DNA of 64,000 nucleotides from contig NZ_LT840184.1 in NCBI RefSeq assembly GCF_900177425.1, forward strand, positions 2,814,010-2,878,009, read 5' to 3'. The translations under genes and the position numbers were made by a program. The notes under the pieces were generated by a model. It was not told the DNA's origin. It made no database searches and saw nothing but the letters and a program-made list of their open reading frames with translations. This stretch comes from Paenibacillus uliginis N3/975 (GTDB taxonomy: Bacteria > Bacillota > Bacilli > Paenibacillales > Paenibacillaceae). Each line of letters begins with the position of its first letter. The stretch's first letter is position 1. Positions 16,877 through 25,523 of this stretch are shown in pieces.

Positions 16877-17311
16877 ATGAAAAAAACTCAAGACGGTACA
16901 CTTAAAAATTGATTTAATCTTGTATTAATTATCGTTTTATTCGCAATTGGAACTGAATTATTAGCCAATAACTACACGCAGGCAAGAACAAGATTTAATT
17001 TCAACCCTTTCTATACAACGATGATTTCGATTGTGTGTTTCGGAGGTATTGGAGCTTTACTGGGCTTAAGTAACACAAATCTATCAGAAGATAGAACAAT
17101 ACATATTGATAAATCAAGATTGCTATTGCTAACTTTACCATCTTTTATCGTTTCTATGAGTCATATATGGGCATATTTCGGATTATTAAATTTTAATAAG
17201 TCGATCTATCCGTATATTCTTGAAAATAATTATATTATTGTCGTTTCTAGTATAATTTTAGGGTTTTCTGCACTCTCTAGTTTTACAATAAAAATGAGAT
17301 TTATGAATTGA
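16877..17311 (+). pseudogene. Four-helix membrane protein gene with an in-frame TGA at codon 12
   Basis: GAGAGGAGAAATAATTT precedes ATG 16877, which opens MKKTQDGTLKN and meets TGA at 16910-16912. The same frame then runs without interruption to 17311: FNLVLIIVLFAIGTELLANN, TTMISIVCFGGIGALLGL, LLLLTLPSFIVSMSHIWAYFGLL, YIIVVSSIILGFSALSSF. Restoring Trp for TGA gives a coherent 144-residue protein with four hydrophobic segments, so a single nonsense change is the simplest reading. I do not recognise the family. Re-initiation at ATG 17021 would give a 96-residue shortened form lacking the first helix. Confidence 0.6.
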
Positions 17312-17440
17312 TATTCCGTACCAATCTGTACATCAGTGCCGTTCTGCCCGGCATGATTCAAAACGAGATGAACGCATCGTTTCTGGATTCTCCCGAAGCA
17401 CAGAAGCTCCCGGATCTCCTTTATATCTTTATAGGGAAAG
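17312..17440 (+). pseudogene. Short remnant resembling the C-terminal part of an SDR gene
   Basis: The frame reads YISAVLPGMIQNEMNASFLDSPEAQKLPDLL, similar to the region after the active site in short-chain dehydrogenases (V-L-P-G-x-I-x-T-x-M). There are no N-terminal two thirds and no start. Assignment is weak because of the shortness. Confidence 0.3.
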
Positions 17441-17500
17441 GTACATCTGCATTGTCTAGTCAGTTCAGCGCTACTCGTTTAATATGGTTGACAGTTTATA

Positions 17501-17545
17501 AAAGGGAGCTCCCACGCTGTACACTGTGGAGCTCCCTTTTTCCAG
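17501..17545 (+). terminator. Rho-independent terminator
   Basis: AAAGGGAGCTCC (17501-17512) pairs with GGAGCTCCCTTT (17528-17539) and an inner CAC/GTG extends the stem. TTTTT follows. Confidence 0.85.
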
Positions 17546-17850
17546 TTACAGTGAGAGTTTCTGTGAGCAATGATAAAGCATGACGGACTTGCACACCCTT
17601 TGTACACTCAGTTGAACTGTTTTCGTGGTAACCTTGTACAGGGTGGCGGGTTGAATCCTGTGCTGCCCAACCTTCCGCATGGAATATGCGTTTGAGCACA
17701 CAAGGAACATGCACGATTATAGGGGCTTGCTCCGTGTTTGTGGAGATGACTTCCGGTGTAATCCATTGCAGTAGGCGGTGGATACATATCTGAAAATCAG
17801 GCACAAATCTGCTTTCTATATAGAATGAACTAAAGAAATAATGACTTCAA

Positions 17851-17975
17851 CGGAGAAGGCGGAATTATTCTGGAGAAACGACAGAGGTCGCCTTTGTCAC
17901 CAGATTTCATCAACTGCATAAATACATTAAAAGAAATCTGGGGGCAACAGCGATCGGAAGAATAATCCGCATTCG
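17851..17975. repeat. Long interrupted inverted-repeat element of a type common in Paenibacillus
   Basis: The outer arms GCGGAATTATTCT (17859-17871) and AGAATAATCCGC (17959-17970) match but for one extra base. The inner arms CCAGATTTC (17900-17908) and GAAATCTGG (17933-17941) are perfect. Conserved blocks GGAGAAACGACAGAGGTCGC and CAACAGCGATCGGA lie between. From memory, near-identical elements are scattered in intergenic regions of Paenibacillus genomes; no coding potential is seen. The remaining gap (17546-18153) shows no gene. Confidence 0.6.
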
Positions 17976-18153
17976 TAGTGATGTTCAGACTAAAAATCTT
18001 TAGTTCAACTTATATAGATTGCCAAACTATAGAAGCACCGATATTTTTGAAGTTGACTTTGCCCTTAGGGTAAGATGTACAGTGAAATTGAACAAAGTTT
18101 CGATATTTAAAGCATTTTGTCTGTTTTAAAATATGAAGAATGGAGGTGGCTTG

Positions 18154-18978
18154 TTGCTATCAATTGGAGAATTTTCAAAGATATGCGAAGTATCTACAAA
18201 AACGCTTCGATATTATGATGAAATTGGATTAATTCATCCCGATGAGATTAATCTTGAAAACGGTTATAGGTATTATTCCATCAGGCAACTAAAAAAAATG
18301 CTCTTTATCAACCGTTTGAAATCCTATCATTTTTCTTTGGATGAAATCAAAGCCATTCTGGAATCGGAAGAGGATCAATCAGAAGAGAATCTTTATTCTG
18401 CCCTTAATCGTAAGCGAAGGGAAATACAGGAACAGCTAAACGCTTTTGAATATACCCTAAAACAAATGAGTAATGATATTTTAAATTTAGAGAAGGGCAT
18501 ACCAATGATGTCATACCTTGACAATATAGAAGTGCAACTTGTTGAAACCCAGCCAATGAATATCCTTTATATGCGTCAGATGATGAGTAGTGATGACTAT
18601 GCTCTAGGATATGGAAAGTATTTTAGGAGGCTATATGAAAAGATTGCTACTGAAAAACTCACCTTGCTTGGTACGCCAATGACGATTTATCACAGCCCTG
18701 AATACAATCCTATCGGCAATGATACAGAGTTTGCCATCCCGATAGAGGAGACTGTGAAGGGAACGAGAGATCTGCCTGGGGGACTTTGCGCGAAGTCTGT
18801 TGTAAAGGGTTCATATGCAGAATTGACATCGGTATATGCAAAGCTAAGGGAATGGGTGGAAAATAAAGGATATGATTTGGTGAAATCACCATATGAAGTA
18901 TATGTAACCGACCCCAATCAAGCCACCGTTCCTGAGGATATGATTACCGAGGTATATTTTCCTGTAAAGAAAAAATAG
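18154..18978 (+). CDS. MerR-family regulator with GyrI-like effector-binding domain
   Basis: A 274-residue protein. The N-terminal MerR domain (MLSIGEFSKICEVSTKTLRY, GYRYYSIRQLKKMLFINRLK) joins a coiled coil (about 75-115) and a C-terminal GyrI-like/BltR-type ligand domain (residues 130-274; VQLVETQPMNILYMRQMM, GTRDLPGGLCAKSVVKGSY, DMITEVYFPVKK). Such proteins activate drug pumps or detoxification genes on binding hydrophobic drugs. The start is TTG 18154 with GGAGG 7 nt upstream; an ATG at 18133 precedes that site. The serine hydrolase gene follows after 71 bp in the same direction and is probably its target or co-transcribed. Confidence 0.9.
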   Translation: MLSIGEFSKICEVSTKTLRYYDEIGLIHPDEINLENGYRYYSIRQLKKMLFINRLKSYHFSLDEIKAILESEEDQSEENLYSALNRKRREIQEQLNAFEYTLKQMSNDILNLEKGIPMMSYLDNIEVQLVETQPMNILYMRQMMSSDDYALGYGKYFRRLYEKIATEKLTLLGTPMTIYHSPEYNPIGNDTEFAIPIEETVKGTRDLPGGLCAKSVVKGSYAELTSVYAKLREWVENKGYDLVKSPYEVYVTDPNQATVPEDMITEVYFPVKKK

Positions 18979-19049
18979 TAGCACGACCTGACATTATCAT
19001 TAACGCTCGCTAAACAAAACAAAAAACGTCTTTTAGAGAGGTATCTATA

Positions 19050-20072
19050 ATGGAAAGAAACTACTGGCCAACTACAGAATGGCAAACCGTAGACCCGGCA
19101 ACCTTGAGAATGGACTCTGAAAAGCTTTCAGAGCTTGAACCTATAATAAAATCCGAGTATAGCAATATAAACGGTATTGTTGTTGTGAGAAATGGGTCTA
19201 TTGCTTATGAAAGATATTATAATGGCTATGGCCCGGATGATGCGCACCATGTGGCTTCTGTAACGAAAAGTATAATATCTGCCCTCATTGGTATTGCCAT
19301 AGATGCAGGATATATTAAAAGTGTAGATCAGAAGGTGCTGGAATTTTTCCCCGAGTATGTTCCCGGTGCTGCTGATAGGCAAAAACGAGAAATCACCATA
19401 CGCCATCTTCTCACGATGACGGCTCCCTATCCATTTGAGGACTGGCACGAACCGCTGGACAAGATGTGTATGCAACCCGATTGGGTAAAGTATACGCTGG
19501 ATATGCTAGGCCAAAAGGGGAATATTGGAGCTTTCAAGTATTCCACCGCAGGGGCGCATCTGTTATCGGCTATCATCACTCGCAGCACAGGAAAAAGTGC
19601 CCGTGAGTTTGCGGGCGAACGCTTATTTAAACCGATCGGCATGAAAGAAATTCCAGATTATGAAATGAAATCATTTGGGTTTGAGGATTTATTTGGGAAG
19701 AATGTGAGAGGGTGGGTGAAAGACCAGGACGGTATCTCCACAGGAGGGTGGGGGCTTACGTTAACACCTCGTGATATGGCACGTTTTGGTTTTCTATATC
19801 TGAACCGTGGCATTTGGGATGATGGTCAGATTATTTCGGGGACATGGATTGACGAATCAACAACGATGAACCCCAATAATTACGGTTATCTATGGTGGTT
19901 ACGCGAAGAGGACGGAGTTTCTGCATTCTCGGCACTAGGTGATGGCGGCAATGTCATTTGCTGCATACCGGAAAAAGACCTGGTTGTAGCCATAGCATCA
20001 GAATTTATCGTTGATCCTCGTGATCGGTGGACACTGATAAAAGAGTGCGTTATCCCGGCTATCATAGACTAA
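19050..20072 (+). CDS. Serine hydrolase, class C beta-lactamase/penicillin-binding-protein-like family
   Basis: A 340-residue serine hydrolase without signal peptide. The catalytic motif is SVTK (S-x-x-K) in HHVASVTKSIISALIG, the second motif is YSTAG (Y-S-x) in GAFKYSTAGAHLL, and the third is probably DGGN near residue 303. This set fits cytoplasmic esterase or D-amino-peptidase-like members rather than a true secreted beta-lactamase. AGAGAGGTATCTATA precedes the ATG. Together with the upstream MerR gene it may form a small detoxification unit. Confidence 0.88.
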   Translation: MERNYWPTTEWQTVDPATLRMDSEKLSELEPIIKSEYSNINGIVVVRNGSIAYERYYNGYGPDDAHHVASVTKSIISALIGIAIDAGYIKSVDQKVLEFFPEYVPGAADRQKREITIRHLLTMTAPYPFEDWHEPLDKMCMQPDWVKYTLDMLGQKGNIGAFKYSTAGAHLLSAIITRSTGKSAREFAGERLFKPIGMKEIPDYEMKSFGFEDLFGKNVRGWVKDQDGISTGGWGLTLTPRDMARFGFLYLNRGIWDDGQIISGTWIDESTTMNPNNYGYLWWLREEDGVSAFSALGDGGNVICCIPEKDLVVAIASEFIVDPRDRWTLIKECVIPAIID

Positions 20073-20130
20073 ATATATTATCGCCAAGTCTGGCAAAATA
20101 CTTTGTAATCTACATATATACGAAATCAGT

Positions 20131-20160
20131 AGAACCTCTGTATTTGCAGAGGTTCTTTGG
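20131..20160 (+). terminator. Rho-independent terminator of the serine hydrolase unit
   Basis: AGAACCTCTG (20131-20140) pairs perfectly with CAGAGGTTCT (20147-20156), then TTGG. The remaining 220 bp before the next gene contain only the upstream region of that gene. Confidence 0.8.
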
Positions 20161-20378
20161 CTTATGACACAATATATATAATGGCATGTCAATTGAGCAA
20201 TTGCTGTGGAGGTACCTGCCGATTAATTTCGAAAAACCAATCAGACATATACATAGTAACGCGTGCTTAATAATACAAACGAGTTTTTTATGGGAATTTG
20301 ACAATTGACCATGGTTGTTGAGGAGTGATCAGATCCATGGTATTAATTGAATATAACTTCCCCTAAGGAGAGCGTCCA

Positions 20379-21062
20379 TTGAATCTAAATGACTTGAATC
20401 AGTTAAGAAACCTTTTTTTGAAGAATGCAAACCCATTTCTAGCCCTCAAAATGAAAAGTTATATGCGTAATCAATTTGAATTCTTCGGCATACAGTCGCC
20501 GTTAAGAAGAGAACTCACATCACAATTTCTAAAAGAATACGGTTTCCCTCATGAAGAACAAGTCGTTGAAACGATCACAGAGCTGTGGAACATGAACGAA
20601 AGAGAGCTCCAGAATGCGGCTCTTCAGGTAATCGATATGAGAAAGCGCAAGTTTCATCAGGAAGATATCAAACTTATTGAACAGATTACGATAGAAAAAT
20701 CCTGGTGGGATACCGTTGACCATATCGCTTCCAATCATGCTGGGCATTATTTTTCACTATATCCCGAACAGCTGTTTATCGCAGATCGATGGATAGAGTC
20801 CGATAACTTTTGGCTGCAGCGGTCGGCTATTCTGTACCAGTTGAAGTATAAGCATAATACGGATGCCGAGAGACTATTCACTTATATAAGGAAGGTCTCT
20901 GAATCCAATGAGTTTTTCATACAAAAAGCAATCGGATGGAGTCTTCGCCAATATAGCAAATATAATCCTGAAGCGGTCAGAGATTTCGTAGAATCGAATC
21001 CTTTATCCAATCTAAGCAAACGGGAAGCTTTGAAAGTTCTGAATCGGACAAGCTTATCTTAG
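20379..21062 (+). CDS. DNA alkylation repair protein, AlkD-like HEAT-repeat glycosylase
   Basis: A 227-residue all-helical HEAT-like protein. The AlkD signatures are present: FFGIQSPLRREL near the N-terminus, KSWWDTVDHIASN (Trp and catalytic-type Asp), and KAIGWSLRQYSKYNP (second aromatic residue). AlkD removes bulky or cationic N3/N7-alkyl purines without base flipping. The start is TTG 20379, 6 nt after AAGGAGAG. It is a monocistronic gene with its own terminator; no stress-response operator is obvious. Confidence 0.92.
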   Translation: MNLNDLNQLRNLFLKNANPFLALKMKSYMRNQFEFFGIQSPLRRELTSQFLKEYGFPHEEQVVETITELWNMNERELQNAALQVIDMRKRKFHQEDIKLIEQITIEKSWWDTVDHIASNHAGHYFSLYPEQLFIADRWIESDNFWLQRSAILYQLKYKHNTDAERLFTYIRKVSESNEFFIQKAIGWSLRQYSKYNPEAVRDFVESNPLSNLSKREALKVLNRTSLS

Positions 21063-21231
21063 TCTAAACTGCACGGAAACTTACCTGATTTGATCATCTG
21101 GAAAAGATTCGGAAAAAAATGTGGAGACGAAGCTTCATTTTTGGGCAGCACCGGAAGCTCAAATCTTCGAGTAATGAAATTCACATGATGATTTGTGTCT
21201 AATGACACAAAAGTCCCTTTCATAAAGTTCT

Positions 21232-21257
21232 AAAAGCCTGATTTTTCGGGCTTTTTT
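21232..21257 (+). terminator. Terminator downstream of the alkD-like gene
   Basis: AAAAGCC (21232-21238) pairs with GGCTTTT across a 9-10 nt loop, followed by TTTTTATT. Confidence 0.8.
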
Positions 21258-21269
21258 ATTGTACAAGAA

Positions 21270-21292
21270 ATCCCCCAGTTAGACTGGGGGAT
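21270..21292 (-). terminator. Terminator of the secreted sialidase-like gene
   Basis: ATCCCCCAGT (21270-21279) and ACTGGGGGAT (21283-21292) form a perfect 10-bp stem with a 3-nt loop. Read on the minus strand it is followed by TTTCTTGT. Confidence 0.75.
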
Positions 21293-21387
21293 CAGGAAAG
21301 CTTATAGCTATGAATAGTCATCCTCTTCAGGACTCACCTACAACTTCGTTCAATAAAAAGATCCTCCATCGCTTTACAAAAAGAGGG

Positions 21388-23799
21388 CTAGTGCTGCGAG
21401 ATCTCTACTGCTTCTTCTTCCGTCAACGCATAGCGGTACAGCCGAACCTCGTCGATAAGGCCGTTCAGCGTGGAGGACGAGTTATGGCCGACGGTCAGCG
21501 ACAGCTTGTTTGATATGTTACCCCCGGTCAGCGATGCATTTTCTCCGACCAATATTCCGTCTACGTACAGCCTCAGTCCCGTGTCCCGGTCCGCTACGGC
21601 GGCGACATGATGCCACTTGCCGTCCGCGTACGCCCGGGTCGATTGCACGACATCGGCAGTGCTGCCGTAATCGAGCCAGAAACGGATCGTATCGTTGCTC
21701 TCGATTCGCAGGGCATAGGAGGCGTTCGTATCCCCCTTATTTATGATATATCTCGGCGTACCGGAAACGTCGGTCTTAAACCAAGAGGTCAGGCTGAAGT
21801 CCCGGTCTGTACCGAAGTCATAGGCGCCGGAATCCGGATCGCCCAGCTTGACGAATTGTCCGCTTCCTGAGAATTGGACGGCTCCTCCCGATTTACCCGC
21901 GGAGCTGCGCGCCGCGCCGTTCAGCAGCATCCCGTATTCATAATCGCTTACGGCGTTAGCCGTGACAATGCCGCTTCCCGCAGCCGGCTCGTCAAAGCTC
22001 CAGCTGCCGGCAACACCGCCAAGACCGAGCACCTCAAGTTCGTCCAGGACGTAATTGTATAGCTTAACCTCGTCGATCAGTCCTTTCAGCGTCAAAGCTG
22101 AATCGGAACCGATCGTCAGCGGCAGGGCACTGGATATGCTTCCTCCCGGCATGGCCGATGATTGCGCGACAAGCGCTCCGTCGACATACAGCTGCAGTCC
22201 GGCATCGCGGTCCGCCGCGCCGACGACATGATGCCATCTGTCGTCTGCAAAGGAAGCGGCGGACTGTACGGCATCGAACGTGCTGCCGTAATCGAGCAGG
22301 AACCGAAGCGAGCCGTCCGCTTCGAAACGGAGCCAGAAGGATCCATTCGTGTCGCCTTTGTTGACGATATATTGGATCGAACCGGTATGGCTTGTTTTGA
22401 TCCATGCGGAGACGCTAAAGTCCTGTGCCACTCCGAAGTCAAACGAGCCGTCCGTTGGATGGCCGAGGTTGACGTGATCGCCGGCTTCGGTAAAGCTCAG
22501 CGCTGCGCCGAAGCGTCCTTCCGTGCCCGGTACGGCACCTGTGATCGAGCCGTCATGCCCTGCACCCGATGTATCGGCGGCCGTTGTCCCGGCCGTTTCG
22601 TCCAGCGGCCAGCTTCCAAGCAAGGACCGGTTCCACCAGATTCGCGACACAATGGTGCTATTAGGCTGAAGCGACTTCCATTCATTGCTGGTCACGATGC
22701 TCAGCTCCGGCGTGACGTTTAGCGTGCCGAAGTTTCCGAGCTGCGCGCGGTCGGTCGTGTTCGGCATCACGTTGCGCTCCGTTTCCTTCTTCAGCCTGAG
22801 TGTCACCGGATTCACCTCCGCCATCCAAAGAGGCGCCCGATACCGAAACACATCCGAATTGACGGCGTCCTGCCGGGTATATACGAGATACAAACCGTCC
22901 GGACGCGTAATCCAATGCATCTGCGTATTCATGCTGCCGGAGACAGGAGTGCCGTCCTCCCACAGCAGATCGACGGCAGGCTGCCAGACGATACCGTCCG
23001 CACTCTTGGCCAAGCGGTTATTCGTGTCATCCCGGCTCGTCAGGAAGTATTCACCGCCGAACTCCGTCAGCGAAGCCTCGATGCCTGAGCGATTGCCGTG
23101 CGCGCCGGTGTTCGGGACTGTGCCGCTTATGCTCTCGTATGTCAACGTGGTCCCGTCGAAGGAAGCGATCACGACTTGCAGCGCACCCGAGCCGGTGATC
23201 GAATGGATCGGCCATTGCACCTTGCCAGTCCGCTCGTCTATGTACGGGTAGGAGCTTCCCGCATGACCGAAGTCTTGCGACCAATCGAAGAGCTGCCAAT
23301 CTGCGCTCCATGCTCCTGTTGCCTGATCGTAGACGGCATAGGCGGGATAGGTTTGCTTTTTGGCGTAATTGGCGTCGTACGACTGGGCCATGCCGAGCAG
23401 TAACACATTGCCGGTAGCGGCGTGATAGACGGGGACGGGATCGATCAGCATGCCCATATAGCCATTCGGAAGCGTCTTCCAATTGTATTGTGGAATAACG
23501 GTGTAAGGCGTCCAGTTGTCTCCAAGATCGGTGCTGATCGTGTAGGCGATGTCGTAAAACACGTCGGTGTGGTTGTCGTTCAAATCCTTGGACGCCGTGC
23601 ACAAAATCGCCGGAGCGCCATCTTGGCCTTGGCCCGGCAGGGCGGCACAGCGCGTATGGGACCACCAAAAATCGTTGGTGCCGTTATTGGCATAGATCCG
23701 TTTCGGATCGACCCTGTAACCGGAAGCGGCTGCAGGCAGCGCCAAAGTGGCCATTAGACAAACGAGCAGCAAACAGGAAACGGCTTGTTTCAAGGGATT
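21388..23799 (-). CDS. Secreted sialidase-like beta-propeller protein with two LamG (concanavalin-like) domains
   Basis: An 803-residue exported protein. A signal peptide (MNPLKQAVSCLLLVCLMATL, cleaved after about ALPAAAS) precedes a six-bladed propeller (about 30-390). That part has an Asp box STDLGDNWT at residues 90-98, another SADGIVW, and Arg residues (Arg51 in HTRCAALP, Arg in VYTRQD) and Glu in SGIEASLTEFGG, placed like the sialidase Arg triad and general base. Two tandem Laminin_G_3-type modules follow (about 395-580 and 600-800), each with DFSVSAWIKT or DFSLTSWFKT, INKGDTN, DDRWHHV-type, LYVDG and LIDEVKLY. They probably bind glycans. With the N-acetylneuraminate-lyase-type gene nearby, release of sialic acid from host or mucin glycans is likely. 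Start at ATG 23799 (AAGGAG just upstream); ATG 23838 lies inside a palindromic promoter element. Confidence 0.88.
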   Translation of the reverse strand, partial: NPLKQAVSCLLLVCLMATLALPAAASGYRVDPKRIYANNGTNDFWWSHTRCAALPGQGQDGAPAILCTASKDLNDNHTDVFYDIAYTISTDLGDNWTPYTVIPQYNWKTLPNGYMGMLIDPVPVYHAATGNVLLLGMAQSYDANYAKKQTYPAYAVYDQATGAWSADWQLFDWSQDFGHAGSSYPYIDERTGKVQWPIHSITGSGALQVVIASFDGTTLTYESISGTVPNTGAHGNRSGIEASLTEFGGEYFLTSRDDTNNRLAKSADGIVWQPAVDLLWEDGTPVSGSMNTQMHWITRPDGLYLVYTRQDAVNSDVFRYRAPLWMAEVNPVTLRLKKETERNVMPNTTDRAQLGNFGTLNVTPELSIVTSNEWKSLQPNSTIVSRIWWNRSLLGSWPLDETAGTTAADTSGAGHDGSITGAVPGTEGRFGAALSFTEAGDHVNLGHPTDGSFDFGVAQDFSVSAWIKTSHTGSIQYIVNKGDTNGSFWLRFEADGSLRFLLDYGSTFDAVQSAASFADDRWHHVVGAADRDAGLQLYVDGALVAQSSAMPGGSISSALPLTIGSDSALTLKGLIDEVKLYNYVLDELEVLGLGGVAGSWSFDEPAAGSGIVTANAVSDYEYGMLLNGAARSSAGKSGGAVQFSGSGQFVKLGDPDSGAYDFGTDRDFSLTSWFKTDVSGTPRYIINKGDTNASYALRIESNDTIRFWLDYGSTADVVQSTRAYADGKWHHVAAVADRDTGLRLYVDGILVGENASLTGGNISNKLSLTVGHNSSSTLNGLIDEVRLYRYALTEEEAVEISQH

Positions 23800-23821
23800 C
23801 ATCAGCTCCTTGGGATACAAA

Positions 23822-23840
23822 ATATGAAACGCTTTCATAT
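23822..23840. promoter_or_regulatory. cre-like palindrome upstream of the sialidase-like gene
   Basis: ATATGAAACGCTTTCATAT is a near-perfect palindrome with the TGAAAGCG core of CcpA catabolite-repression sites (read on the minus strand). A similar TGAAAGCGTTTTA stands upstream of the sensor kinase. It could also be a site for the AraC-type response regulator. Confidence 0.55.
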
Positions 23841-23927
23841 AAAATCATACCAAATCGACCCTTTCCAACCTATTGGACAGAGTCTAGATTTGGTAGACTT
23901 TTTTAACGTTTCGAGCGGTAAGGCCGA

Positions 23928-25523
23928 TCAAGTCTCGCGGTTGCGGTATTCGGTCGGAGTCAGGCCTGTTCTTTTTTTGAACAGACGGCTGAAATATTTC
24001 TCGTCCTGATAGCCGGAGCGGAGCGCCACCTCATAGGTTTTGAGCGAGGTTCCTGCAAGGAGACGCTTCGCTTCGGCAAGCCGTATTTCGGTCAAGTAGT
24101 CGGACAGGTTGACGCCTTCGACCTGCTTGAACAGAAAGCTGAGGTAGACGGGAGACAAGTAGACTTCCTGTGCTGCTGTCTCCAGCGTGATGTTCTCCCG
24201 GAAATGCTCCTCGATGAAGCGCTTCGTCTTTTCCACGATCGCGTTTTTGCCGACTTTGCGCAAATCGAGGGTCCGCCGCAGAAGTCCTTCCAGATAGCGG
24301 CGCATCTCTTCAGTCAACTGCTCCAGCGTCGACGTCTCGAAGAAAAGCGTAATCTGCCCGGCGGGAAGCAGCTCGTCGAGCGCCAGCTTCGGGTGCATGG
24401 CCGCCAGAGAGTCGGCAGCTGCCACCATGTGCTGGAGGGCGATGGATTTGGTCACCTGCACGGGGTAGTCGCTGCTCTTCAAATGCCGGACAAAGTCGTC
24501 CAGCCAACATGCAAGCTGCTCGGGATTACCGATTTTGAGCGCAAGCTGAAGCGCTTCGTCAACCGGAGTGGAAGCCGGGAGCTTCAGATTCGGGGCGACG
24601 GCGTTTTCCCATTCCAGATCCTCGACGAACACGATCTCGTTCGGACCGGTATAGTATTTGTACTCCAGCGCCGTCCGGGCCGATTGATAGAGGCTTTTGC
24701 CCTCCGAATTGAGACTCATCCCATGCACGGATACCCCGATCATGACCATGTAGCGGAGCGCCTTGCGCAGATTGTCCGCCAGCCGGCGCAGATCGTCTCG
24801 AAACCGCGCCTTGTCTTCCAGCGTGACATTGGCCAGCAGAACGAAGCGGTTGTGCACGGGGCTAATCAAAAATTTGTCCGGCCATGACGCCAGCGTCTCC
24901 TTAGCAATATTCATCACGGCGAAGTTCATCAGTTGCTGATCCTCGTAGGAGTAGTTTTTCGGAAAGTCCGGATCTTCCTCCAGCTCGACGACCGCCAGAT
25001 AAACGGGGCCAATCCGTAGGGGGATGTGCAGGAACTCGGTTTTCTCTGCAAACAGATCGTCGTTGAAGCTGGCTCCTTCCAGCAAGGAGGTAAGGAAACG
25101 GAAGCGGATCAGCGGCAGATGGTCCTTGAGTTGACTTTTGAGCTTCTGCTCCTCCTTCCATTGCTGCTTGATTGACAGGACAACATTCAGCAGCTGGTCG
25201 AGATCCGGCGGCTTCAGCAAATAATCAAGGGCGCCCAGCTTAAGCGCCTGCTGCGCGTAAGTGAACTCGTCGTGTCCGCTCAAGATGACCGATTTGACCG
25301 GCAGCTCCCGCGCATGGATTTCCTCCAGCAGCTCTAATCCGGTTTTGCCCGGCATCCGGCAATCCAGCAGCAGCAGATCGGGCTTATCTCGCTCGATTAG
25401 CTCCAGCGCTTCATCTCCGTTGTCGGCGGGCGGCAGCCATGTAAAACCGTGCTCCTCCCATGGAATGAGGGCCCGCAGGGCTTGGGGCACGATGGGCTCG
25501 TCGTCAATGACCATGATTTTCAT
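23928..25523 (-). CDS. AraC-type response regulator (YesN-like)
   Basis: A 531-residue response regulator. The receiver domain (MKIMVIDDEPIVPQALRALI) has Asp54 in LLLLDCRMPGKTG and the Lys in LLKPPD. A long middle region is followed by a C-terminal AraC double helix-turn-helix (FIEEHFRENITLETAAQEVY, SPVYLSFLFKQ, GYQDEKYFSRLFKKRTGLTP). GGAGG stands 7 nt before ATG 25523. The start overlaps the end of the sensor kinase gene by 20 nt, so both are translated from one message. It very probably activates the sialidase-like gene and the divergent ABC importer operon when the kinase senses the sugar. Confidence 0.93.
   Translation of the reverse strand: MKIMVIDDEPIVPQALRALIPWEEHGFTWLPPADNGDEALELIERDKPDLLLLDCRMPGKTGLELLEEIHARELPVKSVILSGHDEFTYAQQALKLGALDYLLKPPDLDQLLNVVLSIKQQWKEEQKLKSQLKDHLPLIRFRFLTSLLEGASFNDDLFAEKTEFLHIPLRIGPVYLAVVELEEDPDFPKNYSYEDQQLMNFAVMNIAKETLASWPDKFLISPVHNRFVLLANVTLEDKARFRDDLRRLADNLRKALRYMVMIGVSVHGMSLNSEGKSLYQSARTALEYKYYTGPNEIVFVEDLEWENAVAPNLKLPASTPVDEALQLALKIGNPEQLACWLDDFVRHLKSSDYPVQVTKSIALQHMVAAADSLAAMHPKLALDELLPAGQITLFFETSTLEQLTEEMRRYLEGLLRRTLDLRKVGKNAIVEKTKRFIEEHFRENITLETAAQEVYLSPVYLSFLFKQVEGVNLSDYLTEIRLAEAKRLLAGTSLKTYEVALRSGYQDEKYFSRLFKKRTGLTPTEYRNRET

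Noticed and set aside
17496..17804. 102-codon minus-strand frame in the gap before the MerR gene
   Set aside because: It ends inside a terminator hairpin, has no good binding site and no family resemblance, though the composition is not plainly random. Left out for lack of support.
22158..23757. Several long frames on the plus strand opposite the sialidase-like gene
   Set aside because: They are mirror frames caused by the high GC and regular codon use of the real gene; they have no binding sites, no signal or domain pattern, and are rich in Arg/Pro/Ala as antisense frames usually are.
24204..24887. 227-codon frame on the plus strand opposite the response regulator gene
   Set aside because: Antisense to a clear receiver/AraC protein; no ribosome binding site and no recognisable domain.
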